A program made the position numbers and the translations under genes. The notes under the pieces are model-generated. The model worked only from the letters and a program-made list of their open reading frames with translations. It ran no database searches and was not told the DNA's origin. From contig NZ_CABPSK010000001.1 of assembly GCF_902459645.1 (NCBI RefSeq), forward strand, positions 868,001 through 932,000: a stretch of DNA of 64,000 nucleotides, given 5' to 3'. This stretch comes from Pandoraea pneumonica (GTDB lineage Bacteria; Pseudomonadota; Gammaproteobacteria; Burkholderiales; Burkholderiaceae). This document shows positions 27,104 to 36,435 of this stretch, piece by piece (the stretch's first letter is position 1; the number at the start of each line of letters is the position of its first letter).

Positions 27104-28432
27104 ATGACGACTGATCGCAAAATGAAACTCGGCCTGTCGATGCGCTACCTCGGCTATCACGTCGCTGCATGGCGTCACCCGGACGTGCCAGCGGGCGGTG
27201 CGCTCGACTATCGCTACTTTCTCGCCAATGCGCAGAAAGCCGAGGCGGCCAAGTTCGACATGATCTTCTTCGCCGACGGGCTGGGCATTCGCGCGCAGGA
27301 CAACCCGCGCGGCGCGCTAGCGCGCGACATGCGCAACGCCGAGCTGGAACCGCTCACGCTGCTGGCCGCCATTGCCGCGCACACCTCCCATATCGGCCTG
27401 ATCGCCACGGCGTCGACGACCTACAACGAGCCGTTCCACGTCGCTCGCAAGTACGCGTCGATCGACCACATCAGCGGCGGACGTGCGGGCTGGAACGTCG
27501 TCACGTCATGGTCGAACGAGGAGGCTCGCAACTTTGGCCGCGACGAGCATCTGGGTTACGAAGAACGCTACGAGCGCGCCGACGAGTTCGTCGAAGTCGT
27601 CAAATCGCTCTGGCAAAGCTGGGAAGACGATGCTTTCTTACGCGACAAGGCGAGTGGCATCTTCTACGACGAGGCCAAGCTGCATGTGCCGAACCATACC
27701 GGTAAGCACTTTCAGGTGCGCGGGCCGCTCAACTCGGCACGCACGCCGCAGGGGCGTCCGCTCATCGTGCAAGCGGGCGCATCGGAGGCGGGGCGGGCGC
27801 TGGCCGCACGGGAAGCGGACCTCGTCTACAGCAATTCGCACAACCTTGCGCATGCGCAGGCGTACTACCGCGATCTGAAAGGCCGTCTCGCCGCATACGG
27901 CCGCGCGACCGACGAGTTGCTGATCATGCCGGGCATCACGCCGTTCGTTGGTCGTACCCGTCAGGAAGCGCAGGACAAGTTCGATCAGTTGCAGGCACTG
28001 ATCGACCCGATCAGCGGGCTAGCCAGCCTTTACGACGCCTTGGGCGATCTGTCGGGTTACCCCGTCGACGGCCCCGTGCCGCAGGTCGAGCCCAGCCGCA
28101 ACATCCGCAGCATTGCCGAGAACCTGCTGGCGATGGCCCGTGAGGAGAACCTCACGATTCGCCAGCTGTATCAGCGCGTGGCGGCCACGTACACGGTGCG
28201 CATGGTCATCGGCACACCGGCCGATATCGCCGATCAGATGGAGGAATGGTTCCGTAACGAAGCCGCCGACGGTTTCAATATCTGCCCGGCCACATTGCCG
28301 CACGGCATCGACGACATGGCCGAGCTGGTCGTGCCCGAACTGCGCCGCCGTGGGTTGTTCCGCAGCGAGTACGAAGGCACGACGCTTCGCGCGAACCTCG
28401 GGCTGAAGCCGTTGACGTATCGGCAAGGCTGA
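27104..28432 (+). CDS. FMN-dependent LLM-class monooxygenase (NtaA/SnaA/DszA family)
   Basis: A 442-residue luciferase-like monooxygenase of the NtaA/SnaA/DszA group, which uses free reduced FMN made by a partner reductase. Family features visible are the N-terminal MRYLGYHVAAWRHP, the FFADGLG segment, TASTTYNEPFHVARKYASIDH and SGGRAGWNVVTSW. Relatives oxidise nitrilotriacetate, EDTA, sulfones or N-heterocycles, and some two-component members open pyridine-type rings. The substrate here cannot be read from sequence. The flavin reductase follows 31 bp downstream. Confidence 0.88.
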   Translation: MTTDRKMKLGLSMRYLGYHVAAWRHPDVPAGGALDYRYFLANAQKAEAAKFDMIFFADGLGIRAQDNPRGALARDMRNAELEPLTLLAAIAAHTSHIGLIATASTTYNEPFHVARKYASIDHISGGRAGWNVVTSWSNEEARNFGRDEHLGYEERYERADEFVEVVKSLWQSWEDDAFLRDKASGIFYDEAKLHVPNHTGKHFQVRGPLNSARTPQGRPLIVQAGASEAGRALAAREADLVYSNSHNLAHAQAYYRDLKGRLAAYGRATDELLIMPGITPFVGRTRQEAQDKFDQLQALIDPISGLASLYDALGDLSGYPVDGPVPQVEPSRNIRSIAENLLAMAREENLTIRQLYQRVAATYTVRMVIGTPADIADQMEEWFRNEAADGFNICPATLPHGIDDMAELVVPELRRRGLFRSEYEGTTLRANLGLKPLTYRQG

Positions 28433-28463
28433 GCGCGCAATCCAAACCACAAAGGCCGACTTC

Positions 28464-28964
28464 ATGACTTCCACCGTACAAATTACGGACTTTCAGCAAG
28501 CGATGGCGTCGTTCCCGGGCGGCATTACTGCCGTGACCACACGCAGCGCCGACGGCCCCATCGGCATCATCGCGACGGCGGTGTGCAGCCTATCCGCCGA
28601 GCCGCCGTCGATTCTCGTCTGCGTTCACAAAAGCGCGTCTGTGCATGACGCCATTCTCGAGACTGGACGGTTTGCCGTGAATTTGCTGTCGACCGAGCAT
28701 CGGACGCTGGTCGCGCGATTTCAGCAGCAGCGCGGCGCGGCACGCTTCGAGCCTGCGCAATGGACGGCTCTACAAACGGGGGCGCCCATTCTTACCGACG
28801 CTGCCGTGGCGCTCGACTGCACGTTACTCGACACCCACGATGGCTACTCACACACGATCATCGTGGGCGCGGTTGCCGCGACGAGGCTCGGCAATACGCC
28901 GGACGCCGGTTGTCTGCTCTGGCACGACCGCACGTACGCTCGCAGCAGTCCGTTAGCGGCATAG
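28464..28964 (+). CDS. NAD(P)H:flavin reductase partner of the LLM monooxygenase
   Basis: A 166-residue flavin reductase-like FMN-binding split-barrel protein (FQQAMASFPGGITAVTT, IIATAVCSLSAEPPSILVCV, FAVNLLSTEH). It would supply FMNH2 to the monooxygenase upstream, as NtaB does for NtaA. The start at 28464 follows AAAGG. After it, 28965-29110 contains nothing I can assign. Confidence 0.87.
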   Translation: MTSTVQITDFQQAMASFPGGITAVTTRSADGPIGIIATAVCSLSAEPPSILVCVHKSASVHDAILETGRFAVNLLSTEHRTLVARFQQQRGAARFEPAQWTALQTGAPILTDAAVALDCTLLDTHDGYSHTIIVGAVAATRLGNTPDAGCLLWHDRTYARSSPLAA

Positions 28965-29110
28965 ACCGGCATAAGGCGGCATGGGGGAAGGTACCGGATT
29001 GACGCTATATCGAAATCACTCTAAGCTTTTTGAAGTGTGATTGAAATTCGTGAGGCGTACGTTTCACACGTCTCGTTTGCGTCTCCTCGTGTCCCCGATG
29101 CCTGCTCGCC

Positions 29111-29812
29111 ATGCCACCGAAGCCGAAAACTGTCACCGCCACACCTTCCACGATGCCAACGGCGCTCGCCGAGGCTGAGTCCGCTGAACGCTTGAAAGAC
29201 GACCCACCGGTGGATCCTGCCGTGCAGGCCAGCGACATGGAATTGGGCATGCGTTTGCGTGCGATGCGCACGGAGCGCAAGTTCACGCTCAAAGACCTGG
29301 CGGCGCGCACCAATATGTCGATCGGCATGCTCAGCCAGATCGAGCGCGGCGTGAGTTCGCCGTCGATGCGCTCGCTGCGTCAGTTGTGTCATGCGCTGGG
29401 GGTCGATGGCGCCGCCTTGTTCGCCTCGACGCCCGCCATGGCCGAAGACGCCCCGAACACGTCGGAACCCAGCGAGTTCGTCGTCTGGGCCAGCCAGCGC
29501 AAACCGCTGCGCTTGGCCGGGTCGGGCGTGACGAAAGCGCGCATTACGCCGTCGAACTGCGCGTCGCTCGAAGCTTTCATGATGGAGCTCGAGCCGGGCG
29601 CGGCATCCGATTCGAATCTGCTGGTGCAAAGCGGCGACAAAGTGGGCTACGTACTGTCCGGCCAGTTGCGCGTGTTCATCGACGACACCACGCTAGTCCT
29701 CGGCCCTGGCGACACCTACGGCTTTACCGGCAACCGGCCGTACCGCTGGGAGAACGCGTGGGACGAGCCCACCGTGTTCATGGTCGTGAACAGCAACCAC
29801 TTCTACGTCTGA
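29111..29812 (+). CDS. XRE-cupin transcriptional regulator
   Basis: A 233-residue regulator with a lambda-repressor-type HTH (about residues 43-97, MELGMRLRAMRTERKFTLKDLAARTNMSIGMLSQIERG region) and a C-terminal cupin_2 effector domain (about 155-230, VGYVLSGQLRVFIDD, GDTYGFTGNRPYRWEN). Proteins of this layout often control amine or amino acid catabolism, for example PuuR. The start is uncertain: ATG at 29111 lacks a ribosome-binding site, and ATG at 29156 or 29237 could be used. It heads a cassette with the amine-oxidase-like gene and a small cupin. Confidence 0.83.
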   Translation: MPPKPKTVTATPSTMPTALAEAESAERLKDDPPVDPAVQASDMELGMRLRAMRTERKFTLKDLAARTNMSIGMLSQIERGVSSPSMRSLRQLCHALGVDGAALFASTPAMAEDAPNTSEPSEFVVWASQRKPLRLAGSGVTKARITPSNCASLEAFMMELEPGAASDSNLLVQSGDKVGYVLSGQLRVFIDDTTLVLGPGDTYGFTGNRPYRWENAWDEPTVFMVVNSNHFYV

Positions 29813-29866
29813 GCGCGACTTGCGCGCTGACCTTCGTTTTTTCCTCCAATTGTCGATGGGTAATTT

Positions 29867-31138
29867 ATGGCTAGCGTTCTCCCCAAGCAGGTCGATGTCG
29901 CGATCATCGGGGCCGGCATTATCGGAATGAGTACGGCATGGGCGCTGGCGAAGGCGGGCTTGCGCGTCGCAGTGTTCGAGAAGGGTGTGATCGCAGGCGA
30001 GCAGTCGTCGCGCAACTGGGGCTGGATTCGCACGGTGGGCCGCGATCACAAGGAACTGCCGTTGGCCATGCAGGCGATCGGACTGTGGAAGGAGATTCAG
30101 GCGCAGCACGACGTGGGTTACCGCCAAACGGGCGTGGCGTATTTGGCCGAATCGCAAGCCGATATGGACGGCTACCGTAAGTGGCTCGACAAGGCGCTGC
30201 CGCTCGGTGTGCCTGCGCAATTGCTGGCGCGCGACCAATTGCCCGATCTTTTCAAGTCGCGCTCGGCACGTGATTGGGTCGGTGCACTGCATTGCCCCGT
30301 CGATGGCGTGGCGGAGCCGGAGCGCGCAACGCAGGCGATTGCAAAACTCGCCATCGCCGCCGGGGCACAAGTCTTCGAACAGACGGCCGTGCGCTGTCTC
30401 GACCGCGCAGGCGGACGCGCAAGCGGCATCGTCACCGAGCAGGGGCGGGTAGCGGCGGACGCCGTCGTGCTGGCCGGCGGCGCTTGGTCGCGTTTGTTCT
30501 GTGGCAATACGGGCGTGAACTTCCCGCAACTGAAGGTGCATGCGTCGGTGCTGCGCACGACGCCGGTGGATGCCGGGCTGGATCTCGCGATCAACGGCAA
30601 AGACTTCACGTGCCGTAAGCGCGCTGACGGTGGCTATTCGGTATCGCAGTTAGGGGCATCGGTGGCCGATCTCACGCCAGACAGTATTCGTCTGTGCCGT
30701 CAGTTCTTCCCTGCGTGGCTCTCTGAGAAGAAGTATTTGAAGCTGCGCGTAGGCAAGCGCTTTCTCGACGAATTGATGATGCCCACACGCTTCGGCGCCA
30801 GTGACACGACGCCGTTCGAGGCGCATCGCACACTCGACCCAGCGCCGGGGATGAAGTCGATCGGCGTAGCGCTGGACAAGCTCAAACAGGCATTTCCGGA
30901 GTTTCAATCGGCACAGGTCGCGCACGCATGGGCGGGCTTTATCGACGTGACGCCCGACGCGATTCCGGTGATCTCCGGTGTCGACAGCGTGCCTGGTTTT
31001 TATTTGGCGTCCGGTTTCTCCGGGCATGGCTTTGGCATCGGCCCGGCCGCAGGCGCGCTGATGGCGGACCTTGTGCAGGGCAACACGCCGTTAGTCGACC
31101 CGCACGCCTTCCGTCTGACGAAGTACGACCGACATTGA
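29867..31138 (+). CDS. FAD-dependent oxidoreductase of the D-amino-acid/glycine oxidase (DadA/PuuB-like) family
   Basis: A 423-residue DAO-superfamily flavoenzyme with an N-terminal dinucleotide fold (VDVAIIGAGIIGMSTAWALAK), an early SSRNWGWIR segment and the C-terminal FAD-binding HAWAGFIDVTPDAIPVI and GFSGHGFGIGPAAG. It probably oxidises a C-N bond of an amine or amino acid. The regulator upstream and the cupin downstream suggest a dedicated catabolic unit. The substrate is unknown. Confidence 0.82.
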   Translation: MASVLPKQVDVAIIGAGIIGMSTAWALAKAGLRVAVFEKGVIAGEQSSRNWGWIRTVGRDHKELPLAMQAIGLWKEIQAQHDVGYRQTGVAYLAESQADMDGYRKWLDKALPLGVPAQLLARDQLPDLFKSRSARDWVGALHCPVDGVAEPERATQAIAKLAIAAGAQVFEQTAVRCLDRAGGRASGIVTEQGRVAADAVVLAGGAWSRLFCGNTGVNFPQLKVHASVLRTTPVDAGLDLAINGKDFTCRKRADGGYSVSQLGASVADLTPDSIRLCRQFFPAWLSEKKYLKLRVGKRFLDELMMPTRFGASDTTPFEAHRTLDPAPGMKSIGVALDKLKQAFPEFQSAQVAHAWAGFIDVTPDAIPVISGVDSVPGFYLASGFSGHGFGIGPAAGALMADLVQGNTPLVDPHAFRLTKYDRH

Positions 31139-31162
31139 TTCCATCACGTAACGAGGTGAGTT

Positions 31163-31528
31163 GTGGCAGAAAGTCATTCGCAATTGGTGCGCTTTAGCGC
31201 GGGCCCGCTGGTCAATCCGGAGATCGGTAAGCCGCGCCGTCCGATGGAGGGCGACACCGTATTCCGTAGCATGACCGGCTTCGAAGGCAACGGCGGGCGG
31301 GCATCGTCGGGTATCTGGGAAAGCACGGCAGGCAAGTTTCGCGCGGATACCACCGGGTACATCGAATTCGGCTACATCCTCGAAGGCGAGTGCCGCGTCG
31401 TCGACCCGGACGGCACCGTGCATGCGTTACGCGCAGGCGACCCGTTCGTGATGCCCGAAGGCTACAAGGGCCATTGGGAAGTCGACGCGTTCGTGAAGAA
31501 GGTCTGGTTCGTGTCGCTGACGAACTAA
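31163..31528 (+). CDS. Small cupin protein (DUF861-like)
   Basis: A 121-residue single-domain cupin with FGYILEGECRVVDPDG and LRAGDPFVMPEGYKGHWEV, matching the ethanolamine-utilisation-like cupin_3 type. It starts with GTG at 31163 preceded by GAGGTGA. It lies 24 bp after the oxidoreductase gene, so cotranscription is likely. Similar cupins commonly accompany DAO-type oxidases, perhaps as isomerase or sensor, but the role is unproven. Confidence 0.75.
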   Translation: MAESHSQLVRFSAGPLVNPEIGKPRRPMEGDTVFRSMTGFEGNGGRASSGIWESTAGKFRADTTGYIEFGYILEGECRVVDPDGTVHALRAGDPFVMPEGYKGHWEVDAFVKKVWFVSLTN

Positions 31529-31871
31529 GCCATACCTGCACCAACCCCTGTAACGATCACCTGATCTCGACGCGGGCGGTCTACGGCCATCGCGCCGTGG
31601 CGCCCGCGTCCGACCGCCTCAATCCGCTTCCGACGGGTTCCTTCCCCCAGATCCGACCGCCTGTTTGGCCGGGATTCGAAAGTCGCACGCGCTGCTTCCG
31701 ATGCGGCGACGCACTCGCGCGTTAACCCCGACGTCCAACCGTTTGACCGATAGTCAATTTGAAAACCATAATGCAAACGTTTGCATAAAGGCTTTCATCG
31801 CATTGCAGAAGCGATCGACTCTGCACATTGCGAGCGGCTGACATAGGGCTATCGACGGTTTAGGAGACGGA
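31529..31871. other. 343-bp intergenic region before the porin gene
   Basis: No supported gene. The last 130 bp are AT-richer and hold the 16-bp palindrome at 31771-31786. The porin ribosome-binding site (TAGGAGACGGA) ends just before 31872. The first 200 bp show nothing assignable. Confidence 0.6.
31771..31786. promoter_or_regulatory. LacI/PurR-like 16-bp palindromic operator upstream of the porin
   Basis: ATGCAAACGTTTGCAT is a perfect palindrome with the central CG flanked by AAA/TTT, as in LacI-family operators. A near copy, ATGCAAACGATTGCAT, covers the start codon of the AraC gene at 34471, and a half copy lies at 34373. No LacI gene is in the window, so either an unlinked repressor or the AraC protein may bind. 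Confidence 0.65.
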
Positions 31872-32972
31872 ATGAGACGACGGACGATCGGGCACGCAGT
31901 CATGGTGCTGGGGGGCATGGCAGTTGCTGGCACGGCTTGCGCAGACGAGGTGCAAATCTACGGCAGGTTGTACACAACGCTGGAATACAACTGGCAAAGC
32001 TCCGGCAGCAGCGCCCCGTCCACGCCGAGTACCACGCGCATGACGAACGACCGCTCCGTTTGGGGCTTGCGCGGCAATGAGAACCTTGGCGGCGGTTACC
32101 GCGCCATCTGGCAAATCGAAAGCGACCTGACGCTGCCGAACGGCACGGGCGGCATGGCCTCGCGAGACAGCCGCGTCGGCCTCGACGGGCCTTTCGGCAC
32201 GTTCTTCCTCGGCAACTGGACGACGCCGTTTACCGAATCGACCAAAGCGTTCGATCCGTTCTATCCGACCACCGCCGGGTACATGTCGCTCATGGGCAAC
32301 GGCTCCGCGCCGTCGGCGGACAACGTGAGCAATACGACATCGTTCGATCGCCGCCAGCAAAACTCGGTGAACTACGTCTCACCGTCCTGGCGCGGACTGT
32401 CGGCCGCCGCGCAATGGGGCGTGAATCAGGAGCGCGTCGCGCTCTCGCGCAACCCGATGCTCTTGTCGTTCTCGCTGACGTACACGGCGGGGCCGCTTGT
32501 CCTGACGGCCGCGCAGGAGAATCACCGCGACTACCAAGGCAATCACACCGAAGACAACGGCACGAAGATCGGCGCGTCGTACCGGCTATTCGCGGGCACG
32601 GTCGTGTCCGCCGCTTACGAGCGCTTGCGCTACCAGACGCCAACGACAGCGGTGCGGCGCGATGCCTTCTACCTGTCGCTCGTGCAACGGCTCGGCCCCG
32701 GCAACTTGATGGCGGGCGTCACATGGGCGGGGAACGGCGTGGGCAATACGAAGACGCCGATCGGGTACATCTCCAGCGGCGCTGAGACCGGCGCCATGCA
32801 ATACACCATCGGCTACGACTACGCGCTGTCGCGCCGTACGTCGCTGGTCGCCTTCTACAGCCATATCAGCAACGGTTCACGCGCCTCTTACAACTGGGCG
32901 ATCAACAGTGTCCCGAACGTTACCGGCGGCAGTCTTTCGCTCGTCGCCCTCGGCATGAAGCACGCCTTCTGA
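31872..32972 (+). CDS. Gram-negative trimeric porin (Burkholderia type)
   Basis: A 366-residue outer-membrane general porin. The signal peptide ([15 protein letters not shown]...ACADE) leads into [16 protein letters not shown], the usual first strand of betaproteobacterial porins, and the protein ends in a C-terminal Phe (LGMKHAF) as needed for barrel insertion. It is followed after 23 bp by a dicarboxylate-type symporter, suggesting a paired outer- and inner-membrane uptake route under the palindromic operator. Confidence 0.9.
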   Translation: MRRRTIGHAVMVLGGMAVAGTACADEVQIYGRLYTTLEYNWQSSGSSAPSTPSTTRMTNDRSVWGLRGNENLGGGYRAIWQIESDLTLPNGTGGMASRDSRVGLDGPFGTFFLGNWTTPFTESTKAFDPFYPTTAGYMSLMGNGSAPSADNVSNTTSFDRRQQNSVNYVSPSWRGLSAAAQWGVNQERVALSRNPMLLSFSLTYTAGPLVLTAAQENHRDYQGNHTEDNGTKIGASYRLFAGTVVSAAYERLRYQTPTTAVRRDAFYLSLVQRLGPGNLMAGVTWAGNGVGNTKTPIGYISSGAETGAMQYTIGYDYALSRRTSLVAFYSHISNGSRASYNWAINSVPNVTGGSLSLVALGMKHAF

Positions 32973-32995
32973 GGCGTTCCTTCCGGAGAAACAAC

Positions 32996-34327
32996 ATGAT
33001 GACCCAACCCGATCACGTGCTCGATGCACCTGTCGCGGCGCCCAGCCGCAAACCGTGGTATCGCATTCTCTACGTGCAGGTGCTGATCGCCGTGGCGCTC
33101 GGTGTCGCCCTTGGCGTGGCATCCCCCGCGCTGGCCACGCAAATGAAGCCGTTTGGCGATGGCTTCATCAAACTCATCCGCATGGTGATCGGCCTGGTCG
33201 TCTTCTTTACCGTGGCCACCGGCATTGCCGGTATGCGCGATATGAAGCGGGTCGGGCGCATTGGCGGCAAGGCGTTGCTTTACTTCGAGATCGTCTCGAC
33301 GCTGGCGCTGCTCTGCGGCATTGTCGTGGCCCATTGGCTCAAACCGGGCAGCGGGTTCAACGTCAACCCGGCAACGCTCGATGCGCGCGCCGTGATGAAC
33401 TACGCGACGCAGGCCAAGGCGCAGAACGTCACCGACTTTCTGCTGCACATCATCCCGAACACCGTCATCGACGCGTTTGCCACTGGCGATATTCTTCAAA
33501 TCATTCTAATCGCCGTGTTGTTCGGGCTCGCGCTGTCGATTGCGGGCGAGCGATGTAAGCCGGTTGTCGAGGTGCTCGACGGCGTTTCGCAAGTCGTCTT
33601 CGGCATGGTGAACCTGCTGATGCGAGCCGCACCGTTGGGTGCTTTCGGCGCGATGGCCTTCACTGTCGGCAAGTACGGCTTCGCCGCGCTGGCACCGCTC
33701 GCGAAGCTCGTCGGGGCGTTTTATCTCACCTCGGCCTTCTTCGTGTTCGTGATTCTCGGCCTCATCGCATGGGGTGCCGGATTCAGCATCCTTTCGTTCC
33801 TGCGCTATATCCGTGAGGAAGTGCTGATTGTGCTGGGCACCAGTTCGTCCGACCCGGCACTGCCGACGCTGATGAAAAAGATGGAACGCCTGGGCTGCTC
33901 GCGGCCCTTGGTCGGACTCGTGGTCCCCACCGGTTACGTGTTCAATACGGACGGCAGCAGCATCTATATGACGATGGCAGCGCTATTTGTGGCGCAGGCC
34001 ACCAACACGGAGCTCACACTCACGCAGGAGTTGATGGTGCTCGGCGTGGCGATGCTGACTTCGAAGGGCGCGAGCGGGGTACAAGGGGCATCGTTCGTCG
34101 CGCTGGTCGGTACGTTGGCCGTTGTCCCGGCGATCCCGGTGTCCGGCATGGCGCTGATCCTGGGCATCGACCGGTTTATGAGCGAGGCGCGTGCCTTGGT
34201 CAACGTCATTGGCAACGGTGTCGCCACGCTTGTCATGGCCCGCTGGGAAGGGGAGATGAGCCGGGAGACGCTGCGCAAGAATCTCGAGACGGAACTGGCC
34301 GCAGCCGCAGCGCCCGTGACGCGGTAA
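32996..34327 (+). CDS. Dicarboxylate/amino acid:cation symporter (DctA/GltP family)
   Basis: A 443-residue DAACS transporter. Signature segments are the serine-rich reentrant loop [17 protein letters not shown] and the helix [20 protein letters not shown], both specific to this family, followed by [16 protein letters not shown]. It likely imports C4-dicarboxylates or acidic amino acids with Na+ or H+. It follows the porin by 23 bp with GGAG before the start. Confidence 0.9.
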   Translation: MMTQPDHVLDAPVAAPSRKPWYRILYVQVLIAVALGVALGVASPALATQMKPFGDGFIKLIRMVIGLVVFFTVATGIAGMRDMKRVGRIGGKALLYFEIVSTLALLCGIVVAHWLKPGSGFNVNPATLDARAVMNYATQAKAQNVTDFLLHIIPNTVIDAFATGDILQIILIAVLFGLALSIAGERCKPVVEVLDGVSQVVFGMVNLLMRAAPLGAFGAMAFTVGKYGFAALAPLAKLVGAFYLTSAFFVFVILGLIAWGAGFSILSFLRYIREEVLIVLGTSSSDPALPTLMKKMERLGCSRPLVGLVVPTGYVFNTDGSSIYMTMAALFVAQATNTELTLTQELMVLGVAMLTSKGASGVQGASFVALVGTLAVVPAIPVSGMALILGIDRFMSEARALVNVIGNGVATLVMARWEGEMSRETLRKNLETELAAAAAPVTR

Positions 34328-34372
34328 TCAAGGGCACTCAGGCAAGCTTCGGCGTGAGGCCAACATCGAAAA

Positions 34373-34387
34373 ATGCAAACGTTCGTC
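34373..34387. promoter_or_regulatory. Partial copy of the LacI-like operator
   Basis: ATGCAAACGTTCGTC keeps the left half and centre of the palindrome found at 31771. It lies 98 bp upstream of the copy at 34471, so a looped repressor between them is possible. Confidence 0.4.
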
Positions 34388-34470
34388 TTCAATATTTTCA
34401 CTTTGCCGATTCCGGATCCATCGTATGCTGCACGCACACTTTGATTAAACCGGCAAAATTGCGAATTTTT

Positions 34471-34486
34471 ATGCAAACGATTGCAT
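34471..34486. promoter_or_regulatory. LacI-like operator overlapping an AraC start codon
   Basis: ATGCAAACGATTGCAT differs from the perfect palindrome at 31771 by one base, and its first three bases are the predicted ATG of the AraC gene. A protein bound here would block transcription or translation of the gene directly. If the true start is downstream, the site is simply in its leader. Confidence 0.5.
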
Positions 34487-35232
34487 TTTCTCCCGAGCCA
34501 AACCTCACCAGCGACGGACGTTTCCTGTTCGTTGCCGAGGGCGGTGTGTGGCTGCGAACTGGGCGGCGGGCGCATTGCGTGATGAAAGGGTGGGGCGCCT
34601 GGATTCCGCCCGGCGTACTCACCACGGTCTGGGCGCTGGGCGAACCGGCGGCGGTAGAGCTTCATCTCGCCGGTGACGCGTGCCTCGAACTGCCTGACAA
34701 CGTCACGCTTCTGCACGGATCCGAGCTATTGCGTAGCGTGTTTTCGGCCTACGCGGCGGGCGAGACCAGCGACCATGCCAAGGAGGCGTTGAGCATTCTG
34801 CTCGTGCCCGAATTGCGCGCCGCTCCGGCGAGCCCCTTGGCGCTGAGCGTCGACATGCCGTCGCAAAATAGCCGCCTCGGGCCGTTGTGCGATGCCGTGC
34901 TGCGTGAGCCGACCCGGTCCCACACGCCCGTGGAAGCAGCGGCAGCCGCGGGCATAAGCACTCGGACCATGAGCCGGTTGTTCAATCAGGAGCTGGGGGC
35001 GTCGATGGCGAATTGGCGTCGTGACGTGCAGATCGCGACCGCGCTTTGTGCGCTTGAGAACGGGCAATCGGTCTCGGACGTTGCCGATGCCTTGGGGTTT
35101 CGGGGGTCGGCATTCTCGACCTTCTTCAAGACCAAACTGGGCTGTACCGCGCGTGCCAAACGCAATCAGGCCGCCGCGCAGACGGCCGATCGCGATCGAC
35201 GAAGCCATGCGGCGACGGTCGGGGGCGTCTAG
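34471..35232 (+). CDS. AraC-family regulator
   Basis: A 253-residue regulator with an N-terminal cupin-like sensing part (WGAWIPPGVLTTVWAL) and a C-terminal AraC double HTH (EAAAAAGISTRTMSRLFNQELG and VADALGFRGSAFSTFFKTKLG). The start at 34471 (MQTIAFSPEP) fits the family, but no clear ribosome-binding site precedes it; the frame is open to 34354. It lies downstream of the porin-symporter pair and shares its palindrome, so it may control that pair. Confidence 0.78.
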   Translation: MQTIAFSPEPNLTSDGRFLFVAEGGVWLRTGRRAHCVMKGWGAWIPPGVLTTVWALGEPAAVELHLAGDACLELPDNVTLLHGSELLRSVFSAYAAGETSDHAKEALSILLVPELRAAPASPLALSVDMPSQNSRLGPLCDAVLREPTRSHTPVEAAAAAGISTRTMSRLFNQELGASMANWRRDVQIATALCALENGQSVSDVADALGFRGSAFSTFFKTKLGCTARAKRNQAAAQTADRDRRSHAATVGGV

Positions 35233-35263
35233 CCCCACGAGTTTGCCGCCTTAGATTGCCAAC

Positions 35264-36037
35264 TTAGTTTTCGCTAAAAATCACTCTCACTTTGAACGTA
35301 TGCAGCGCGCCTGCCAGATTGGGCGGGGGCGGCGGCATTGCCGCGCGTTGCACGGCCGCAATGGCGGCTTGGTCGAGCGTCGCGACGCGACCTGGCCGCG
35401 TGACGTGCACGTTCGACACAACGCCGTCCTTATAGCCGAACTCGACGTCGATGTTGGCTGCCAGCCCCATACCCTGTAGCGCCATCGGATAGACCACCGC
35501 CGCCTGCACCGCCGCACGCAGTTTCGCGATGAAGCGGTCGTCCGGTCCCGACGATGCACTCACCGGCGGTATCGCGGGTTCAGGCGCAGCCGCGGCCGAC
35601 GGCGCAGGCGGGGCATCGGCACCGGCAACCGTCTTTATCGGCGGCGCCTCGGCATTGACCGGCTCACGTGTGTGCGAGGTCTCGGGCTTCGGCGCCAGTT
35701 CATGCCTTACCGGCGCCACGGGTTTCACTGGCGTTGCTTGCTTGATCGGCGCCTTGACCGGCTCGGGCGGTTTGACCGTCGGCGCCGGAGCAGCAGCCGG
35801 TTCCGGTTCGACCATCGAAAGCATCACAGGCGAGTCGTTGCGAACGGGCTTCGGTGCCGGGGTACTGCGAGCGAGCCAACCGGCCGTGACGCCAAGCAGA
35901 ATGGCTTCCAGCGCCAGCGCCGTTGCCATCGCGCGCCATGGCCAACGCTCCGACGATGCTGCGACGTTACGTCCGCGCAACGCATGCTGCACGTCAACGG
36001 GCTTGGGCAGGGCCTGCGACTGCAAAATCGTCGTCAT
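35264..36037 (-). CDS. tonB: TonB energy-transducing protein
   Basis: A 257-residue TonB-like protein. A single N-terminal membrane helix (ATALALEAILLGVTAGWLA, about residues 38-56) is followed by a long Pro/Lys/Ala-rich periplasmic spacer (about 60-165, KPPEPVKAPIKQATPVKP) and a C-terminal TonB domain (VVYPMALQGMGLAANIDVEF, VTRPGRVATLD, AVQRAAMPPPP). It transmits inner-membrane proton energy to outer-membrane receptors. It overlaps exbD by 4 bp and is last in the exbB-exbD-tonB series next to a TonB-dependent receptor, so the set is likely dedicated to that receptor. Confidence 0.9.
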   Translation of the reverse strand: MTTILQSQALPKPVDVQHALRGRNVAASSERWPWRAMATALALEAILLGVTAGWLARSTPAPKPVRNDSPVMLSMVEPEPAAAPAPTVKPPEPVKAPIKQATPVKPVAPVRHELAPKPETSHTREPVNAEAPPIKTVAGADAPPAPSAAAAPEPAIPPVSASSGPDDRFIAKLRAAVQAAVVYPMALQGMGLAANIDVEFGYKDGVVSNVHVTRPGRVATLDQAAIAAVQRAAMPPPPPNLAGALHTFKVRVIFSEN

Positions 36038-36426
36038 GGGGCCTCTTTTGCGGCAATGCCGATCTGCGTGACGCCAGCGGTACGGCAGGCATCCATCAGT
36101 TGCGTCAATTGCTGCACGCTGGCCGCCTTGTCGCTCGCAATGGTGACGACCGTATGCGCCGGGTCATGCGCGCGCAACGTAGCGCTCAGGGCGTCGAGCG
36201 TGATCGGATGCTGGTCGGTTTCGATGCTGCCATCGGCATGTAGCGCGACGAGCACCTTCGGGTGCGGCAGGTCCTGAGCGGTCGAACTGCCGGGCAGTTT
36301 GGCCGACATGCCCATCGACGGGATCATCTTGAGCGTGATCATGATGAAGAACACCAGCAAGAAAAACATGATGTCGATCATCGGCACGACTTCGATGCGG
36401 GCCTTCTTCGTTTCGAAATATCGCAT
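36034..36426 (-). CDS. exbD: ExbD-like biopolymer transport protein
   Basis: A 130-residue ExbD/TolR family protein. It has a short cytoplasmic N-terminus (MRYFETKKARIEVVPMIDIM) with the membrane-embedded Asp of the PMIDIMFFLLVFFI segment, one transmembrane helix and a periplasmic domain. It forms the proton-conducting motor with ExbB. It starts 9 bp after exbB ends and overlaps tonB by 4 bp. Confidence 0.92.
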   Translation of the reverse strand: MRYFETKKARIEVVPMIDIMFFLLVFFIMITLKMIPSMGMSAKLPGSSTAQDLPHPKVLVALHADGSIETDQHPITLDALSATLRAHDPAHTVVTIASDKAASVQQLTQLMDACRTAGVTQIGIAAKEAP

Positions 36427-36435
36427 CGCAGGTTC

